A DNA stretch of 64,000 nucleotides, taken from positions 28,669 through 92,668 of the forward strand of contig JAETQR010000013.1 of NCBI GenBank assembly GCA_021770615.1, written 5' to 3'. The notes below the pieces were generated by a model. That model had not been told where the DNA came from and did no database searches. It was given only the letters and a program-made list of their open reading frames with translations. This document shows positions 1 through 11,200 of the stretch, piece after piece. Each line of letters opens with the position of its first letter. The first letter of the stretch is position 1. Both the position numbers and the translations under genes were made by a program. Source of the DNA: Lachnospiraceae bacterium. Lineage in GTDB: Bacteria > Bacillota_A > Clostridia > Lachnospirales > Lachnospiraceae.

Positions 1-2250
1 ATAGGTCGTGATTTCGTTGTTATGTTTGTACTCCGTAATCGTAAAATCCGTTCCGTATTCCAGCTTTTTATCTCCGTGGTAAATCTCCGGTACCGGGCGG
101 ACTCCGCCCTCCTCATAAGGCTGGTCTGCAAGCGGCAAAAACGTAAGCTTGGAAATCACATATCTCCGGGACACCTCCTGCAACTTGTGGCAATCTGCCA
201 TTACTTTACCCACACTCGTATTAAAATCATATTCTTTGCCATCAATGTTCTTCTTCCCCTGTAAGGTTCTGAGATTCTGACGATAATACGCATAGCGTGT
301 CACAATTTCTGCCGAACCGTCTTCGTTCATTTCCGGAACATCCACGGTATGCAGACCATTCTCTATGATATATTTGCCGTTTTCATCGGTTTCGCCACTT
401 ACAACCGGCTCGCCAGACCAGTTTCTCTGGTAAATCCCAAGTTTTTCCTCGCTGTCAAAATCAAAATAATCCAGCGTATGCCCCCCCACGACACTCCACT
501 TACAGTAGTTATCCTTTCGCACTGCCTCACGGTCGATTCTGATTTCGGTAGAATTAGCGGTATCATATCCCTCAAAAAAACCAATCGGATAACAGTCATT
601 CATCCCGATGATGCCGGAAGCCATCAAATCACAGAACAGCCACTTGTCCCCCACCCGGATCATATTATGCGCATGGTCTCCATAAAGTGAATCTCCAAAC
701 CACATACCAGGAGAACTATGCAGCTGAAAGCAGGGAATTCCCGCCATTACGCACATATCCCGGTATAAACGGGAATTTCCTTCACAGGTTCCCTCTCCCT
801 GCTTCAGCACGGTCGCACTGTTCACAAAGTTGGCGCCGTGATCTACGGTTTTTATCTCTTTTTTGATATACAAACAAACCGCCTGCGCCTTCGCCTTATC
901 CGTCATCTCACCCGGCTCCTGCTCTGCCAAAGGCTTGAACGGAATGCCCGCTGTCTGAAAAGCAGTCTCGCCTCGCTCATCCGCCGTGATGTAATCCCAG
1001 TTCAGTGCGGTATCGACAGCATCTTTCAGAAGTTTTTCATCCTCTTCGCTCTCAAAGTATGTGTCATCCCAGATGTAGTTTTTATCTGCCATCATCGCAT
1101 TGGCATATGAGATCGCCTTATCCTCCAGTTCTTTCTTATACGCAAGTACAAAGTCTTTATGTTCCTGACTCTCCGGCTCACTTCCCACTGCCTGATAATC
1201 ATAATAGGGAATCAAAGCCAAATAACCAGCATCATTCTTCAGTTCATACTCTTTCCCTTCTATCGTTACCCTCCCCCGCAGGAACACGCCGCACACGGCA
1301 TAGCTGCGGTAGGTCGTTACCGTACCGGATGAATATTGTTTCGTCTCCATCCACCCCGATGGTGCCTCCCCGTTTTCTCCCACATACGCCGTCGTCATCT
1401 GGTACTGTTCCCCAGCCGCCAGTACCCCGTTTGAAAAATAAGTCTTTACGGTATCCATGGTACTGTCATATGTCAGTAAAGGCGCATCTTTCCCCTCGCT
1501 CTGCATTTTCCTTTTCAAAGAAATCGCATTTCTGAAAAATACCATATTATCATAATCCAGCACAAGACTTTTTGGATAAAAGCCCGTTCCCCACTCCTCA
1601 TAGACATCTTTTCTGCTGCTTAGCTGTAGTTGTTCTTTCGCCACATCGACAAAATACCATTCCTCCCCGGTACCGGAAGCGGATTCAATATAAACCATCG
1701 CAATATACTGTTCCTCAGATGCAACTGTGAAATCGTCTTCCAGAATAAAACACGGAATACCCGCCAGCCGGCACACATCATAGAAAGTATAACAGTACAC
1801 TTGCTCATTGACTGCCTTTTTCGGTCCTACCGTTTTGCCGTCGTTATTTATCATATCCGAGTCCCCGTCACAGAGCGTATCCCAGCCATTTAGTCCATAA
1901 CAGCTGCCCGGTTCCAGTTTTTGAAAGATGCAGGTAAGGAGATTTTCTGCTTTTTCCCGGTCAGTCCCTGCACTGTCGCAGACAGAATCTACCAGTGCCC
2001 GCAGCTCTACCTCCTGCTCTGCCGTATACAGCTTATTGTGTACCATGTAAGGCGAGGTTCTCAGTAGCTCCGCCAGCCCGATCGCATTGTCATACTGTGC
2101 CTCATACTCTTCCTTTGAGTACTGCGGTTTCTCGTCTAACGCACCGGCATAACTGCCCCTCGTCAGAATGATACATAAGCAGCAGGCAAATAGCACAAAA
2201 CTCCCCCGCAATATGGCAATTAACTTTGTTTTCAAACGTTCTCTCCTCAT
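1..2250 (-). CDS. Secreted transglutaminase-like surface protein (3' end beyond window)
   Basis: An open minus-strand frame of 750 codons runs from ATG at 2250 to the left edge without a stop. The start has GGAGGAG six bases upstream, just after the stop of the CAP gene. The N-terminus is basic and then hydrophobic (about residues 9-36), so it is probably exported. Residues about 455-545 look like a transglutaminase core: Cys489 in GEGTCEGNSRLY, His526/His528 in GDHAHNM and Asp541 in FCDLM. An earlier region (about 95-205) resembles the same fold, but Glu149 falls where the Cys should be, so it is probably inactive. The last visible residues (EYGTDFTITEYKHNN) resemble the beta-rich repeats of Clostridia cell-surface proteins. 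It is the last visible gene of the surface-protein run. The substrate is unknown; protein cross-linking or peptidoglycan processing are both possible. Confidence 0.8.
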   Translation of the reverse strand, partial: MRRERLKTKLIAILRGSFVLFACCLCIILTRGSYAGALDEKPQYSKEEYEAQYDNAIGLAELLRTSPYMVHNKLYTAEQEVELRALVDSVCDSAGTDREKAENLLTCIFQKLEPGSCYGLNGWDTLCDGDSDMINNDGKTVGPKKAVNEQVYCYTFYDVCRLAGIPCFILEDDFTVASEEQYIAMVYIESASGTGEEWYFVDVAKEQLQLSSRKDVYEEWGTGFYPKSLVLDYDNMVFFRNAISLKRKMQSEGKDAPLLTYDSTMDTVKTYFSNGVLAAGEQYQMTTAYVGENGEAPSGWMETKQYSSGTVTTYRSYAVCGVFLRGRVTIEGKEYELKNDAGYLALIPYYDYQAVGSEPESQEHKDFVLAYKKELEDKAISYANAMMADKNYIWDDTYFESEEDEKLLKDAVDTALNWDYITADERGETAFQTAGIPFKPLAEQEPGEMTDKAKAQAVCLYIKKEIKTVDHGANFVNSATVLKQGEGTCEGNSRLYRDMCVMAGIPCFQLHSSPGMWFGDSLYGDHAHNMIRVGDKWLFCDLMASGIIGMNDCYPIGFFEGYDTANSTEIRIDREAVRKDNYCKWSVVGGHTLDYFDFDSEEKLGIYQRNWSGEPVVSGETDENGKYIIENGLHTVDVPEMNEDGSAEIVTRYAYYRQNLRTLQGKKNIDGKEYDFNTSVGKVMADCHKLQEVSRRYVISKLTFLPLADQPYEEGGVRPVPEIYHGDKKLEYGTDFTITEYKHNNEITTY

Positions 2251-2265
2251 ATGACACTCCTCCAT

Positions 2266-4500
2266 CTATTTTGAAACCTTAATACTCTTTCCTGTCCATG
2301 CTCCATATGCCCGCCCGGTCTTTCGATCCTCTGATCGATAATTCTGATAAGCACGGACACGGACATAATATTTTTTTCCAGGTTTCAATTTGGAAATTTT
2401 ATATTTATTTTTCTTGAGCGACCGTTTCTTTGCACCCTTAAAACTTTTTTTGGTGCTGACCTGCACCTGGTATCCACTTGCTCCGGATACTTTTTTCCAT
2501 GTCAGTTCCAGCGTTCTCTTCTTCCCCTTTACCTTTCCCTTCAACTGTGTTACTTTCGCCACTTTGGGAACGCTGATCTCTTCCCTGTCAGAATCTTCTT
2601 CCGACAGAGTATCCGGCGTGACAGACGGTTTCCGGGATGAAGTATTCCCTCCCCCCGGAGTGACCTCCGGCATAACAGGACTTCCCGGGGATAGTGTACC
2701 TCCTCCCCCCGGAGTGATGTCCGGCGTACCGGAAGTTCCCGGAGTTTGTGTACTTCCGCCTCCCTGAGTGACATCCGGCGTCTGCTGCGGATTCCCTCCT
2801 GACTGCGTCTCATCCTGAACAGTCAGCGTTTGAATTTGTGTTGAGACGTAAGCACGGGTGTCCGATGATTCATAAAAAATAGAAAAATATTCTCCCTCGT
2901 CACTTTTTTGCACAGATGGGATCCGGTACAGATGGTCTCCGTTACTTGTCACCTCAAATCCCTCTGATGTGCGGGAATCGTATCTCTTCCTTCCGGTATA
3001 AGTTCCGTCCCCGTTTGGCACAAGCTGAAAGATGACACTGGTGTCCGCAGAAATCAGCGACAAATATACTCTCATCTGTACTCCCTCTCCTGCCTTTACC
3101 ACGCGGGGAGAAATTGTGAGGGAATTGTAGGAATCATACATACTCCCTGAAATCTCATAATAAACCGCACACTTTTTCAGCACATTCTCCCTGTCCGTAA
3201 TACCAGGCGGAAGTTTTGCGGCATCTGCCTCATTGACCCAGCACTGTTCTTCCTCGTTCAAAATCCAGTTTCCTGTCACCGGAACCTTTGCCGTCCTTCC
3301 GTTTTCGGCGATCACCGTCACCTCATCCGGCAGCGCATAGGCAATTTTCCTTAAATTCTCCGTAGTAGCCGCACTCGTATATATGACATATTTTTCAATT
3401 CCGTCTGCTGTCACGGTTTTTACATAAGAAGGTGTGTATTCCGTTGGATCGAAAAACTCTGTCGTATATGTAACCACCGCATCTCCACCGGTCTCCACGT
3501 CTGTAAGCCCGGTTACATCGACCCGGTAACTGCCCTCATAGCGGGTTCCTGAAACCGGAACGGGCTGCACAAATACAAGCTGGGAAGCCGATGCCAGCAG
3601 TTTCCCATTTGCCGTAGTGCATTCATAGCTCTCTTCCGTGTCGATATTTGTTACCTTTACTACCACACTACTACGATCGGCGACGGTGATCTGGTTTCTG
3701 TTCATCTGTATACTCCATGCCGAACTGCTGCTGCGCACCAGATCATTCGGCATATATCCCGGTGCCGGAAATGCACTAAACGGATTTTCCATCGTATTGT
3801 CGTATGCTTTTTCCTGCCCGATGGCAATGCTTCCTGCATAGCCATACTGGACATCTGAGACGGTTGCACCGATCAGTGCATAACGGTGTCCCACAGTATC
3901 CCATCCATAGGAATGGGTATATCCTTCATTCATCCAGCTTGTAATAGCATTCCGGGGTGACGAATATCTCGCCAGGATCGTATGGATAAAATCCTTCGCT
4001 CCATAATCCCAAAATTCCTGTATCATATCCTCCGGCTTACTGGAATCCGATATCGAATGGTTAAACTCAAAGTTCCGCACCAACGCCTCGGCCTGTAGCT
4101 TATCGGAATGTTCGGAAACTGCCTGCAGCGGTTTCACACCTACCAGCCAGCGGTAGAACTCTGTCATGGCAGTCATCGTCTTATGTGTATCTTCGGTCAG
4201 CCTGCCGGACGCATAAGGATCCTCCAGCGAATACGCTGCCTCATACCATGTACTGCTGTCACCATTGACATAACTGTCCCCCGCATACATTGCCTCGCCA
4301 TATCTGCGCCCGACCTCCTCTTTTGTGCGGTTCTGAAAAGATGCGAACTCTGCTGCATCATATATCACTTGTGTTCCCTCTTCTACCATGGCAGATGCAT
4401 CTGCCGCTTTACTGACTGATTGGTTTCCCAGCGGAAGCATACCGGCAAGAATAGCACCTGTTACTCCCAGTGCCAGCCATTGTTTCATCCTTCTTTTCAT
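2266..4500 (-). CDS. Secreted CAP (SCP/PR1)-domain protein with C-terminal fibronectin type III domain
   Basis: The ATG at 4500 has GAGGAG seven bases upstream; an in-frame TTG lies two codons earlier. A signal peptide covers about residues 1-35. A CAP-like domain follows (about 110-240): helices with LQAEALVRNFEFNHS, then WMNEGYTHSYGWDTVGHR, where CAP proteins carry their His motif. A beta-rich middle with Ig-like spacing follows. Then comes a Gly/Pro/Thr linker of three 18-residue repeats and a fn3 module (about 655-746) with GKKYYVRVRAY. No sortase motif is visible, and the basic C-terminus resembles those of the two other fn3 proteins in the run. It is probably wall-associated. CAP domains bind lipids or act in wall remodelling in different families, so the precise role is open. 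Confidence 0.8.
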   Translation of the reverse strand: MKRRMKQWLALGVTGAILAGMLPLGNQSVSKAADASAMVEEGTQVIYDAAEFASFQNRTKEEVGRRYGEAMYAGDSYVNGDSSTWYEAAYSLEDPYASGRLTEDTHKTMTAMTEFYRWLVGVKPLQAVSEHSDKLQAEALVRNFEFNHSISDSSKPEDMIQEFWDYGAKDFIHTILARYSSPRNAITSWMNEGYTHSYGWDTVGHRYALIGATVSDVQYGYAGSIAIGQEKAYDNTMENPFSAFPAPGYMPNDLVRSSSSAWSIQMNRNQITVADRSSVVVKVTNIDTEESYECTTANGKLLASASQLVFVQPVPVSGTRYEGSYRVDVTGLTDVETGGDAVVTYTTEFFDPTEYTPSYVKTVTADGIEKYVIYTSAATTENLRKIAYALPDEVTVIAENGRTAKVPVTGNWILNEEEQCWVNEADAAKLPPGITDRENVLKKCAVYYEISGSMYDSYNSLTISPRVVKAGEGVQMRVYLSLISADTSVIFQLVPNGDGTYTGRKRYDSRTSEGFEVTSNGDHLYRIPSVQKSDEGEYFSIFYESSDTRAYVSTQIQTLTVQDETQSGGNPQQTPDVTQGGGSTQTPGTSGTPDITPGGGGTLSPGSPVMPEVTPGGGNTSSRKPSVTPDTLSEEDSDREEISVPKVAKVTQLKGKVKGKKRTLELTWKKVSGASGYQVQVSTKKSFKGAKKRSLKKNKYKISKLKPGKKYYVRVRAYQNYRSEDRKTGRAYGAWTGKSIKVSK
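2620..2781 (-). repeat. Three 54-bp coding repeats (linker of CAP protein)
   Basis: Three consecutive 54-bp units encode 18-residue blocks beginning TPDVTQGGG, TPDITPGGGG and MPEVTPGGG. They form a flexible Pro/Gly/Thr stalk between the beta-rich region and the fn3 module. The number of units probably varies between strains. Confidence 0.75.
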
Positions 4501-4518
4501 ATGCAATCTCCTCGTTTC

Positions 4519-7431
4519 CTATTTTTTTATTTTTATGCTCTTTTTCTTTCCCCAGCTGCCATATATGGTTTTCCCATTTTTCTTTACAAAAGCACGCATG
4601 CGGAAATAATAAGTTTTCTTCCTTTTCAATCCCTTTATTGTGACACTCATACCCTTGAACGACTTTATCTTCTGTCCTTTCATAGACGCCTTTGCCGCAT
4701 ATGCCACCTGATATCCGTCAGCTCCGGCAACTTTCTTTGAAAGTGTAACCGTCACTTTTTTTCCTGATTTGTTTTTTAACTTTTTAATATTCGGTTTGCC
4801 CGGTTTGGAAAGATCCGGTTTGAAAGTATCCAGAGGAGACTTTATTTCTTGCTGCTGCGTTCCGACTGTTTCCGTCTTCGCTGGTACTAAAGTTGCCTCC
4901 GGAGACTTTGTTTCCTGCGGAGACTGTGTCGCCTCAGGAGCCTTTATTTCCCCCGGCATAGCCTCAAAGGAATACGGAATTTCAAACTTCTCCGCAAACT
5001 CTACCGCTTTCGCTCCCTCCGTCGTATAAATCGTCAGATTATCGCACCCCAGAAAAACATTATCCATTCTGCCGCCAAACCCGTCAAAAGTTGTTACGGT
5101 ACCCGGAATATACACTCGTTCCAGACTTTCACAGTGGCTAAATGCACGTGTTTTGATAGCAGTTACCCCATCTGGGATTTTGATACTCTTTAAGCCCGTG
5201 CACGACAAAAATGCCATCTCCGGAATCTCCTTCAGACCAGATGGGAGTTCAATCTCCGTCAAAGCACTGCATCCCGAAAATGCTGCGATTTCCAGTCTGG
5301 TCACATCCGATGGTATTCTGGTAGCTTTGCAGCCGACCACCAGCATATCGCCCTCCAGGACAGCATTACACCCCTCCCTGCTGCTATATGTCGGATTGTC
5401 CGGAGATACCGTAATTTCACTGAGTCCGTTGCACTTCGTAAAGATATGTCCCTCAATCGAATTGACGGTGGACGAAATCTCGATGCTTTCCAAATCTTTG
5501 CAGCCGGAGAACGCATACCTGCCAATCGTCTTTACTCCCTCCGGAATTTTCGTCGTTGTGTTGCTGCCATAAAGAAGGGTGCCTGTCTCCGTCTCAATGA
5601 TCGCATTGCTGCCATCCCGGCTGTCAAACGTCTCATTTTCCTCATCCACCGTAATTTGGCAAATACTCGTAAACCAATCCTCCGGCGTATCGCCCTCTCC
5701 GTCAAACAGTCCATCGCCGATCACAGATACATTTTTCGGTATCGTAAGGCTCTCCAAACCGGTACATACAAACGCCTTGTTTCCGATGCTTGTTAACGTA
5801 TCCGGAAGTTTGATTTCCTTAAGATTCAATGCGTGATAAAATGCATTTTTCCCCAACTTCGTTACCCCTTCCGGAATGTGCAGTGCCGTCAGGCTCCCAC
5901 ACTCACTAAAGGCACGATCCCCGATCTCTGTCAGCGCACCCGGAAAAACAACCTCGTTCAATTTATCACATGAACAAAAGGTAGAATCGGGAATACTGGT
6001 AAGCTTATCCGGAAGCGCAACCCTTGTCAGGCTATCGCATTCGGCAAACACCGCCTCACCAATCTCCGTCACTCCCTCCGGAATCTCAATCCCCGTGAGA
6101 TTTGTACAAGAACGAAATGCCCAGTCGCCAATCTTTGTTATGCCGGATGGGATTTCAATCTCTGTCAGGCTTGCACATCCCATAAACACCCCGCTCCCCA
6201 GTTCTGTCATGTCAGATGGGATTTTCGCAGCAGGCAGGCTTTCACACATGTTAAATGCAAACTCACCCACACTTGTCAGGCTCTCCGGAAAGTTAATCTC
6301 TCTCAGACTGCTGCATCCTGAAAACGCATGAGCGCCAAACGCAGTAACGCCCCCCGGCACTTCGACCTGTTCCAGACTGCTACAGTCCCGAAACGTGTAC
6401 TGCGCCACCTCTGTTATGTTAGATGGGAGTGAGATACCCGTCAGTTTTTCGCATCCGTCAAAAGCAAATTCTGAAATGGTATTAACATTACTCCCTTCTG
6501 CAAAATCAATTTGCTTCAGGCCGGAACAATGCTCAAAAGCACATCTATCAATCCGGACTACCGTTGACGGAATACGGATGCTCTCAAGTCCCGCACAGCC
6601 ATCAAAGGCATTGGAACTAATTACCTTAGTTCCTTCCGGAATCGTAGTATTGTTACTGCCGACGGCCAGTCCGTAGGAGCTGAATATGGCATTACAGTTA
6701 TCCCCACTGGTATACACTTCATTTCCCTCATCAACCGTTATTGTGTCCAGGCTGCATCTGCCAAAGGCACTTCCGCCTATTTTTTGCACATTTGCCGGAA
6801 TCTCAATGCTGCTCAGCCCAGTGCACCCGTAAAACGCATAATCCTCAATTTCGGTCAGACCCGACGGAAATGTAACATCTGTCAACGTCGTACAGCCTGC
6901 AAAGGCATTCTTCCCGATTATTTTTACATCATCCGGAATCCGGCTCGTCTGACAGCCTGCCACAAGCTTACTGGTACTTTTCTCAATAATGGCGTTACAT
7001 GCCCCACGGCTGTCATAATTCACGTTTTCCCCTGATACCGTAATCTCACGTATGTTACTGCATCCTCTGAGTATTCCGGTTCCGATACTCGTCACACTCT
7101 TCGGAATTTCAACACTTGTCAGATCCTCACAGTTCTGAAACGCATTGTCAGCAATCTCTATCACGGCAAGGCTGTCACCTTTGCTGTTTTGTATCGTTTC
7201 CGGAATGTGGAGCTGCGTGTCCGTACCTTTATATCCGGTAATCGTTACCATTCCCGATATTGTCTGTTCATACTCCCAGACCTTATCTGATGACAACTGC
7301 GTTGCCGCCAAAGCAGTTGATTCTGCACGTTCTCTGACTGCACCGGTAAAAACACCTGCCAGACATAACGAGACGGCAAGGATACATGCCAGTCCTCTTC
7401 GTCCTTTTTTTCCTGTAATGATTGTTTTCAT
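4519..7431 (-). CDS. Secreted BspA-like TpLRR (LRR_5) protein with C-terminal fn3 domain
   Basis: This 970-residue protein has ATG at 7431 with GGAGG six bases upstream, overlapping the regulator stop by ATGA. A signal peptide spans about residues 1-43. From about 60 to 850 there are roughly 23-residue leucine-rich repeats of the Treponema/BspA type, with the pattern AF-x-GC-x-x-L-x-x-I-x-IP-x-x-V-x-x-I. They are interrupted by three or four blocks of the form ITVDEENETFDSRDGSNAI that restart the solenoid. A Thr/Pro linker follows, then a fn3 module ending in a lysine-rich tail. BspA-like proteins act in adhesion to host or other cells. The fn3 module is closely related to that of the DUF6273 protein at 11328-13583. 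Confidence 0.9.
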   Translation of the reverse strand: MKTIITGKKGRRGLACILAVSLCLAGVFTGAVRERAESTALAATQLSSDKVWEYEQTISGMVTITGYKGTDTQLHIPETIQNSKGDSLAVIEIADNAFQNCEDLTSVEIPKSVTSIGTGILRGCSNIREITVSGENVNYDSRGACNAIIEKSTSKLVAGCQTSRIPDDVKIIGKNAFAGCTTLTDVTFPSGLTEIEDYAFYGCTGLSSIEIPANVQKIGGSAFGRCSLDTITVDEGNEVYTSGDNCNAIFSSYGLAVGSNNTTIPEGTKVISSNAFDGCAGLESIRIPSTVVRIDRCAFEHCSGLKQIDFAEGSNVNTISEFAFDGCEKLTGISLPSNITEVAQYTFRDCSSLEQVEVPGGVTAFGAHAFSGCSSLREINFPESLTSVGEFAFNMCESLPAAKIPSDMTELGSGVFMGCASLTEIEIPSGITKIGDWAFRSCTNLTGIEIPEGVTEIGEAVFAECDSLTRVALPDKLTSIPDSTFCSCDKLNEVVFPGALTEIGDRAFSECGSLTALHIPEGVTKLGKNAFYHALNLKEIKLPDTLTSIGNKAFVCTGLESLTIPKNVSVIGDGLFDGEGDTPEDWFTSICQITVDEENETFDSRDGSNAIIETETGTLLYGSNTTTKIPEGVKTIGRYAFSGCKDLESIEISSTVNSIEGHIFTKCNGLSEITVSPDNPTYSSREGCNAVLEGDMLVVGCKATRIPSDVTRLEIAAFSGCSALTEIELPSGLKEIPEMAFLSCTGLKSIKIPDGVTAIKTRAFSHCESLERVYIPGTVTTFDGFGGRMDNVFLGCDNLTIYTTEGAKAVEFAEKFEIPYSFEAMPGEIKAPEATQSPQETKSPEATLVPAKTETVGTQQQEIKSPLDTFKPDLSKPGKPNIKKLKNKSGKKVTVTLSKKVAGADGYQVAYAAKASMKGQKIKSFKGMSVTIKGLKRKKTYYFRMRAFVKKNGKTIYGSWGKKKSIKIKK

Positions 7432-8201
7432 ACACTACCTCCTAAAATCTCCTCTATTGTCTCCCGTATCCGTTCCTCATCCGGCGGTTTTAGTATATAG
7501 CCATCCGGTTTCGATTTTAAAACAGAATAAATGGACTGTCTGTCAGCCACACTCGTAAGGAATACCACCGGGATAAATCTCATATCCTCGTCCTCTTTCA
7601 TCGCCTCAAACGTATCTTTACCATCCATGCCAGCCATCTCATAATCCAGTAAGATCAAATCCGGGTTTTCTTTGGGAATCATTTTCAATGCCTGCTCTCC
7701 GGACTTGGCAAGGCAGATTTCATACTGTTTCTCCAGCATACTTTTCATTTTGCGCAACAGCAGAGCGCTGTCATCCACCAACATGATTTTCTTCTTTCGC
7801 TGCAGATTTTCTATCACTTCTCTCTCTGGTTCGCCTAAACCATCTGACTGCAGCATTTCGTGGCATTTTTTCAGCAGTTCATTTTTAGCCACCGGACGGA
7901 ACAATACGTCAAACTGCTCACTTTTATAGAAGCCCCTGCATTGTTTCCATCCATCACTTGTCGTGATACCAAGAACCGGCGTCCCGGAACACTTTTCCTG
8001 AAGCCATGCAAACATGGCATTGTCGATTTCTTCCACTCCGATCTGGCAGATAATGATCAGATCCGGTTTGATGATCTTTACCATCGCCTGCACATTTGTA
8101 AGCTCCTCTGAACAAAGCTGAACCTGAAAATCATCCTCCAGACATTCATTCAGGCTTCTCACGATCTCACTCAGCTCCCCGACCAGCAGCACCTTTTTCA
8201 T
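7428..8201 (-). CDS. Response regulator with two receiver domains, no output domain
   Basis: The protein has 257 residues. ATG at 8201 overlaps the kinase stop, and GGAGGAG lies upstream. The second receiver (about 136-257) is intact: acidic pair Asp143/Asp144, phosphoacceptor Asp186 in LILLDYEM, Thr216 and Lys238. The first (1-118) keeps the fold but has Cys52 where Asp is expected (PDLIIICQ), and Arg in place of the conserved Lys, so it is probably a pseudo-receiver. No DNA-binding or enzymatic domain is present. It sits between a hybrid kinase with an HPt domain and the surface-protein genes. It could be the last phosphoacceptor of the relay, signalling by protein contact. Confidence 0.9.
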   Translation of the reverse strand: MKKVLLVGELSEIVRSLNECLEDDFQVQLCSEELTNVQAMVKIIKPDLIIICQIGVEEIDNAMFAWLQEKCSGTPVLGITTSDGWKQCRGFYKSEQFDVLFRPVAKNELLKKCHEMLQSDGLGEPEREVIENLQRKKKIMLVDDSALLLRKMKSMLEKQYEICLAKSGEQALKMIPKENPDLILLDYEMAGMDGKDTFEAMKEDEDMRFIPVVFLTSVADRQSIYSVLKSKPDGYILKPPDEERIRETIEEILGGSV

Positions 8202-11200
8202 CCTGCATTCTCCTCCAATTCCTGTTCAAATTGATCTGTCCATACTGCTACCTGCTCCTCATCTAAATCAGTAACAGCCAGACAGAGATTTTCCATCACT
8301 TCTGTCATGATTTTCTCTGAATATGCAAACCGTTTTAACTGCCGTATGATTTCATCTGCCGTATCGACATCCATTTCCTCTATGGCATTCCTCAATAAAC
8401 GCAGAAGTTCTTTGGTCAGCTCATAATCCGGTTCTTCCCTGCTTTCACCTGCATCGTCCGTCTGCACAGCGGGCTTTAAAATCTCCTTCATAGTCCCCCA
8501 TTCCTGCAGAAATACAGGCGCAACGCTTTCTATCACATCTATTTTACCACCTTTTGCCGCATATTCCAACATTTTTGCCACCCCGGAAAGAGACACCGCC
8601 CCGATCATGGCCGCAGAATTCTTCATGGAATGCACTTTGATCCGGAACTGATCCAGTGTTTCGGGATCTGTCTCTGCCGATTTCCCAAGCTGGGTCAGAA
8701 AACGCTCCAACTGTGCCGCTTCTGATTCCATCGTCTGATAGAACTGATTGACCGTATCTTGCAATATCGCAATATCCCTGCAATAAAGCTTTGCATAATT
8801 CCAATCAATGCCATCCAGCTCCGGCAGCACCGTTTCCTCTGTCTCCTCTTTCCTGTTCTCCGCAGAAAAATCCGGCTCCGGCTTCCCATAGATGACCTTT
8901 TCCTTTGGGAGAAGCTCCATGATCATCTTCTCCATCTTTTCCGGATTGACCGGCTTAGAAAGGAAGTTCTGGAACCCCTCATTCAAATACATCTCCCTGG
9001 CGCCGGTCACTGCATTTGCTGTCAGGGCGATCACCGGTGTAAACCGGCACGGATACTCCTCCCATTCCCTCATTTTATGTAATACGGTGATCCCGTCCAG
9101 ATCCGGCATCATATGGTCAAGGAAAATCAGATCATAGGCTTTCTTCCTGACCAGTTCCAGACATTCCTCTCCGCCGGATGCCTCGTCGATCTGTATCTGT
9201 GTCGCTTTCAGCAGCTGTGTAAATACCCTTCTGTTTACCGCATTGTCATCCACCACAAGCAGATGTGCCCCGGGGGCTGTAAACATGGCATGGTAGGAGT
9301 ATGACGCCACCTGGTTTTTGATCCTCTGTTCCAAATCCCCCACCGGCTCATGGCTCATAATCTTTTGCTCCAGCGTGAACGAAAAGACCGAACCTTTTCC
9401 ATACACGCTCTCCACCTGCAGCCTGCTGCCCATCCGTTCCAATAGCTGCATCGTAATATTCATGCCCAGACCGGTTCCCTCTATCTTCCGGTTTCTCTGT
9501 TCTTCTATCCTCTCAAATTCGCGGAAGAGCTTTTCAATATCCTCCTCCCGGATGCCGATTCCCGTATCCTCTACCCGAAACATCAGCACCGCCGTATCCT
9601 CATGCATGACGGCACTTACTGCCAGCGTCACGCTCCCCGTTTCCGTATATTTAACGGCATTTGTCATCAGATTCACCAGAACCTGGCGGATCCGGACGTC
9701 ATCCCCCCACAGTCTCGATGGTATTTCTTCCTCCACAGAAAGATTTAATTCCAATCCCTTATCTCTTGCTTTCATCTCAAGCATGTTCACAACATCATGG
9801 ATCAGGCTGCTAAAATCATACTCTGCCGGAAGGATTTCTAATTTCCCCGATTCGATTTTTGACAGGTCCAAAATGTCATTGATCAGGGAAAGCAGTGTCT
9901 GACCGGCATTCTGGATATCCAGTGCGTATTCTTTAATCTGTGCTTCCCTGCTCTCCCTCAGGATCATGGCATCCATACCGAGTACAGCATGGATCGGAGT
10001 CCGTATCTCATGGGACATATTAGCAAGAAAACGCCCCTTCGATTCACTTGCCTGCAATGCCCGCTGTTTTTCCCGGTCCATAGCCATAATTTCATAAATG
10101 GTACTGATCGTGGAAAACAGCAGAAGAAGAATCAGCCCTACTGCCAGGATCACGCCATTGAACAGATTCACTCTCTGAAAATAAATGATAATCTGTATAA
10201 ATGCCGCGATACATACACAAAACATTCCCAATGCCACAAAGGTATACTCCCGAACCAGGCCTCTCCGTAAATCCATCAGAATTGTTGCGATCATCAGTAT
10301 AATGGAAATAATACAAAAAACGGAGACATACGCAATGGTATCGGTAAAATCACAAACACCTGTTATATGCAGACCGGAACACAGGAACAGATTGAAAATG
10401 ACAATGCCCTCCAGAGTCTGATATGCCTGCCGGTACCTCCCTTTCTGAATCTCATTCATATAGAGAAGATACGGCAGCGCCAATAACATGATCATCAGAA
10501 AGGTAATATCGTTGATGATCGAGAGGTTTGAGAAAAGCAGCTGTCTGAATGTGGAATTGGTAATGAGCCAGACCGCAGCGACGAGAATTCCCCAGCCCAG
10601 ATATTCCAGCGCAACTTTCCTGTGGTAACAAAAGCGTAGGATCACGCTGCCGATAATGGCAATCATACTGAGTATCAGCGTGACAAAGGCAACGATCAGT
10701 TCCAGTCCAAACTGCTTAAAAAAGTGATTCCACACTCCCATAAGATTCCCATAGTAAACCGTATTGAAGACACCGGAATACGAAGAATCTGTGCACGTCT
10801 CCACACGTAGTACCCTCCCTGCATCCTCCTGACCGATTTCCAAAAAAACATACGCTGCAGCACTCATTCTGCCAAACAGCCGGTTCTCCCGGTTCGAATA
10901 CTCCTTCCGGAACTCCCCGTCAATGTAAAACCGCATATCCTGTTTGACACTTCGGAAACAAAGATACCGCCCCTCTTCAATGGACACCGGAAGCTTTGTC
11001 TCCACAACAACGACTTCATTCCTGTCTGCTTTACATTTTCCGGGCATGGTAACCGTCTCCCTGCTTCCGTCCGGGAGAACCCGTGTCCATTCACCGCTAT
11101 ATTCCGTGCAAAGATAATCTTTGTCGAATTCGTCTGACGGAAGAAACAGCTCTCCCAAAATAAAATAGGCAAAGACAGTAAAAAGTAATATGGCGAAAAT

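Noticed and set aside
399..1808. Short minus-strand frames at 399-599 and 1620-1808
   Set aside because: They are in a different frame from the continuous transglutaminase-like gene that covers the region.
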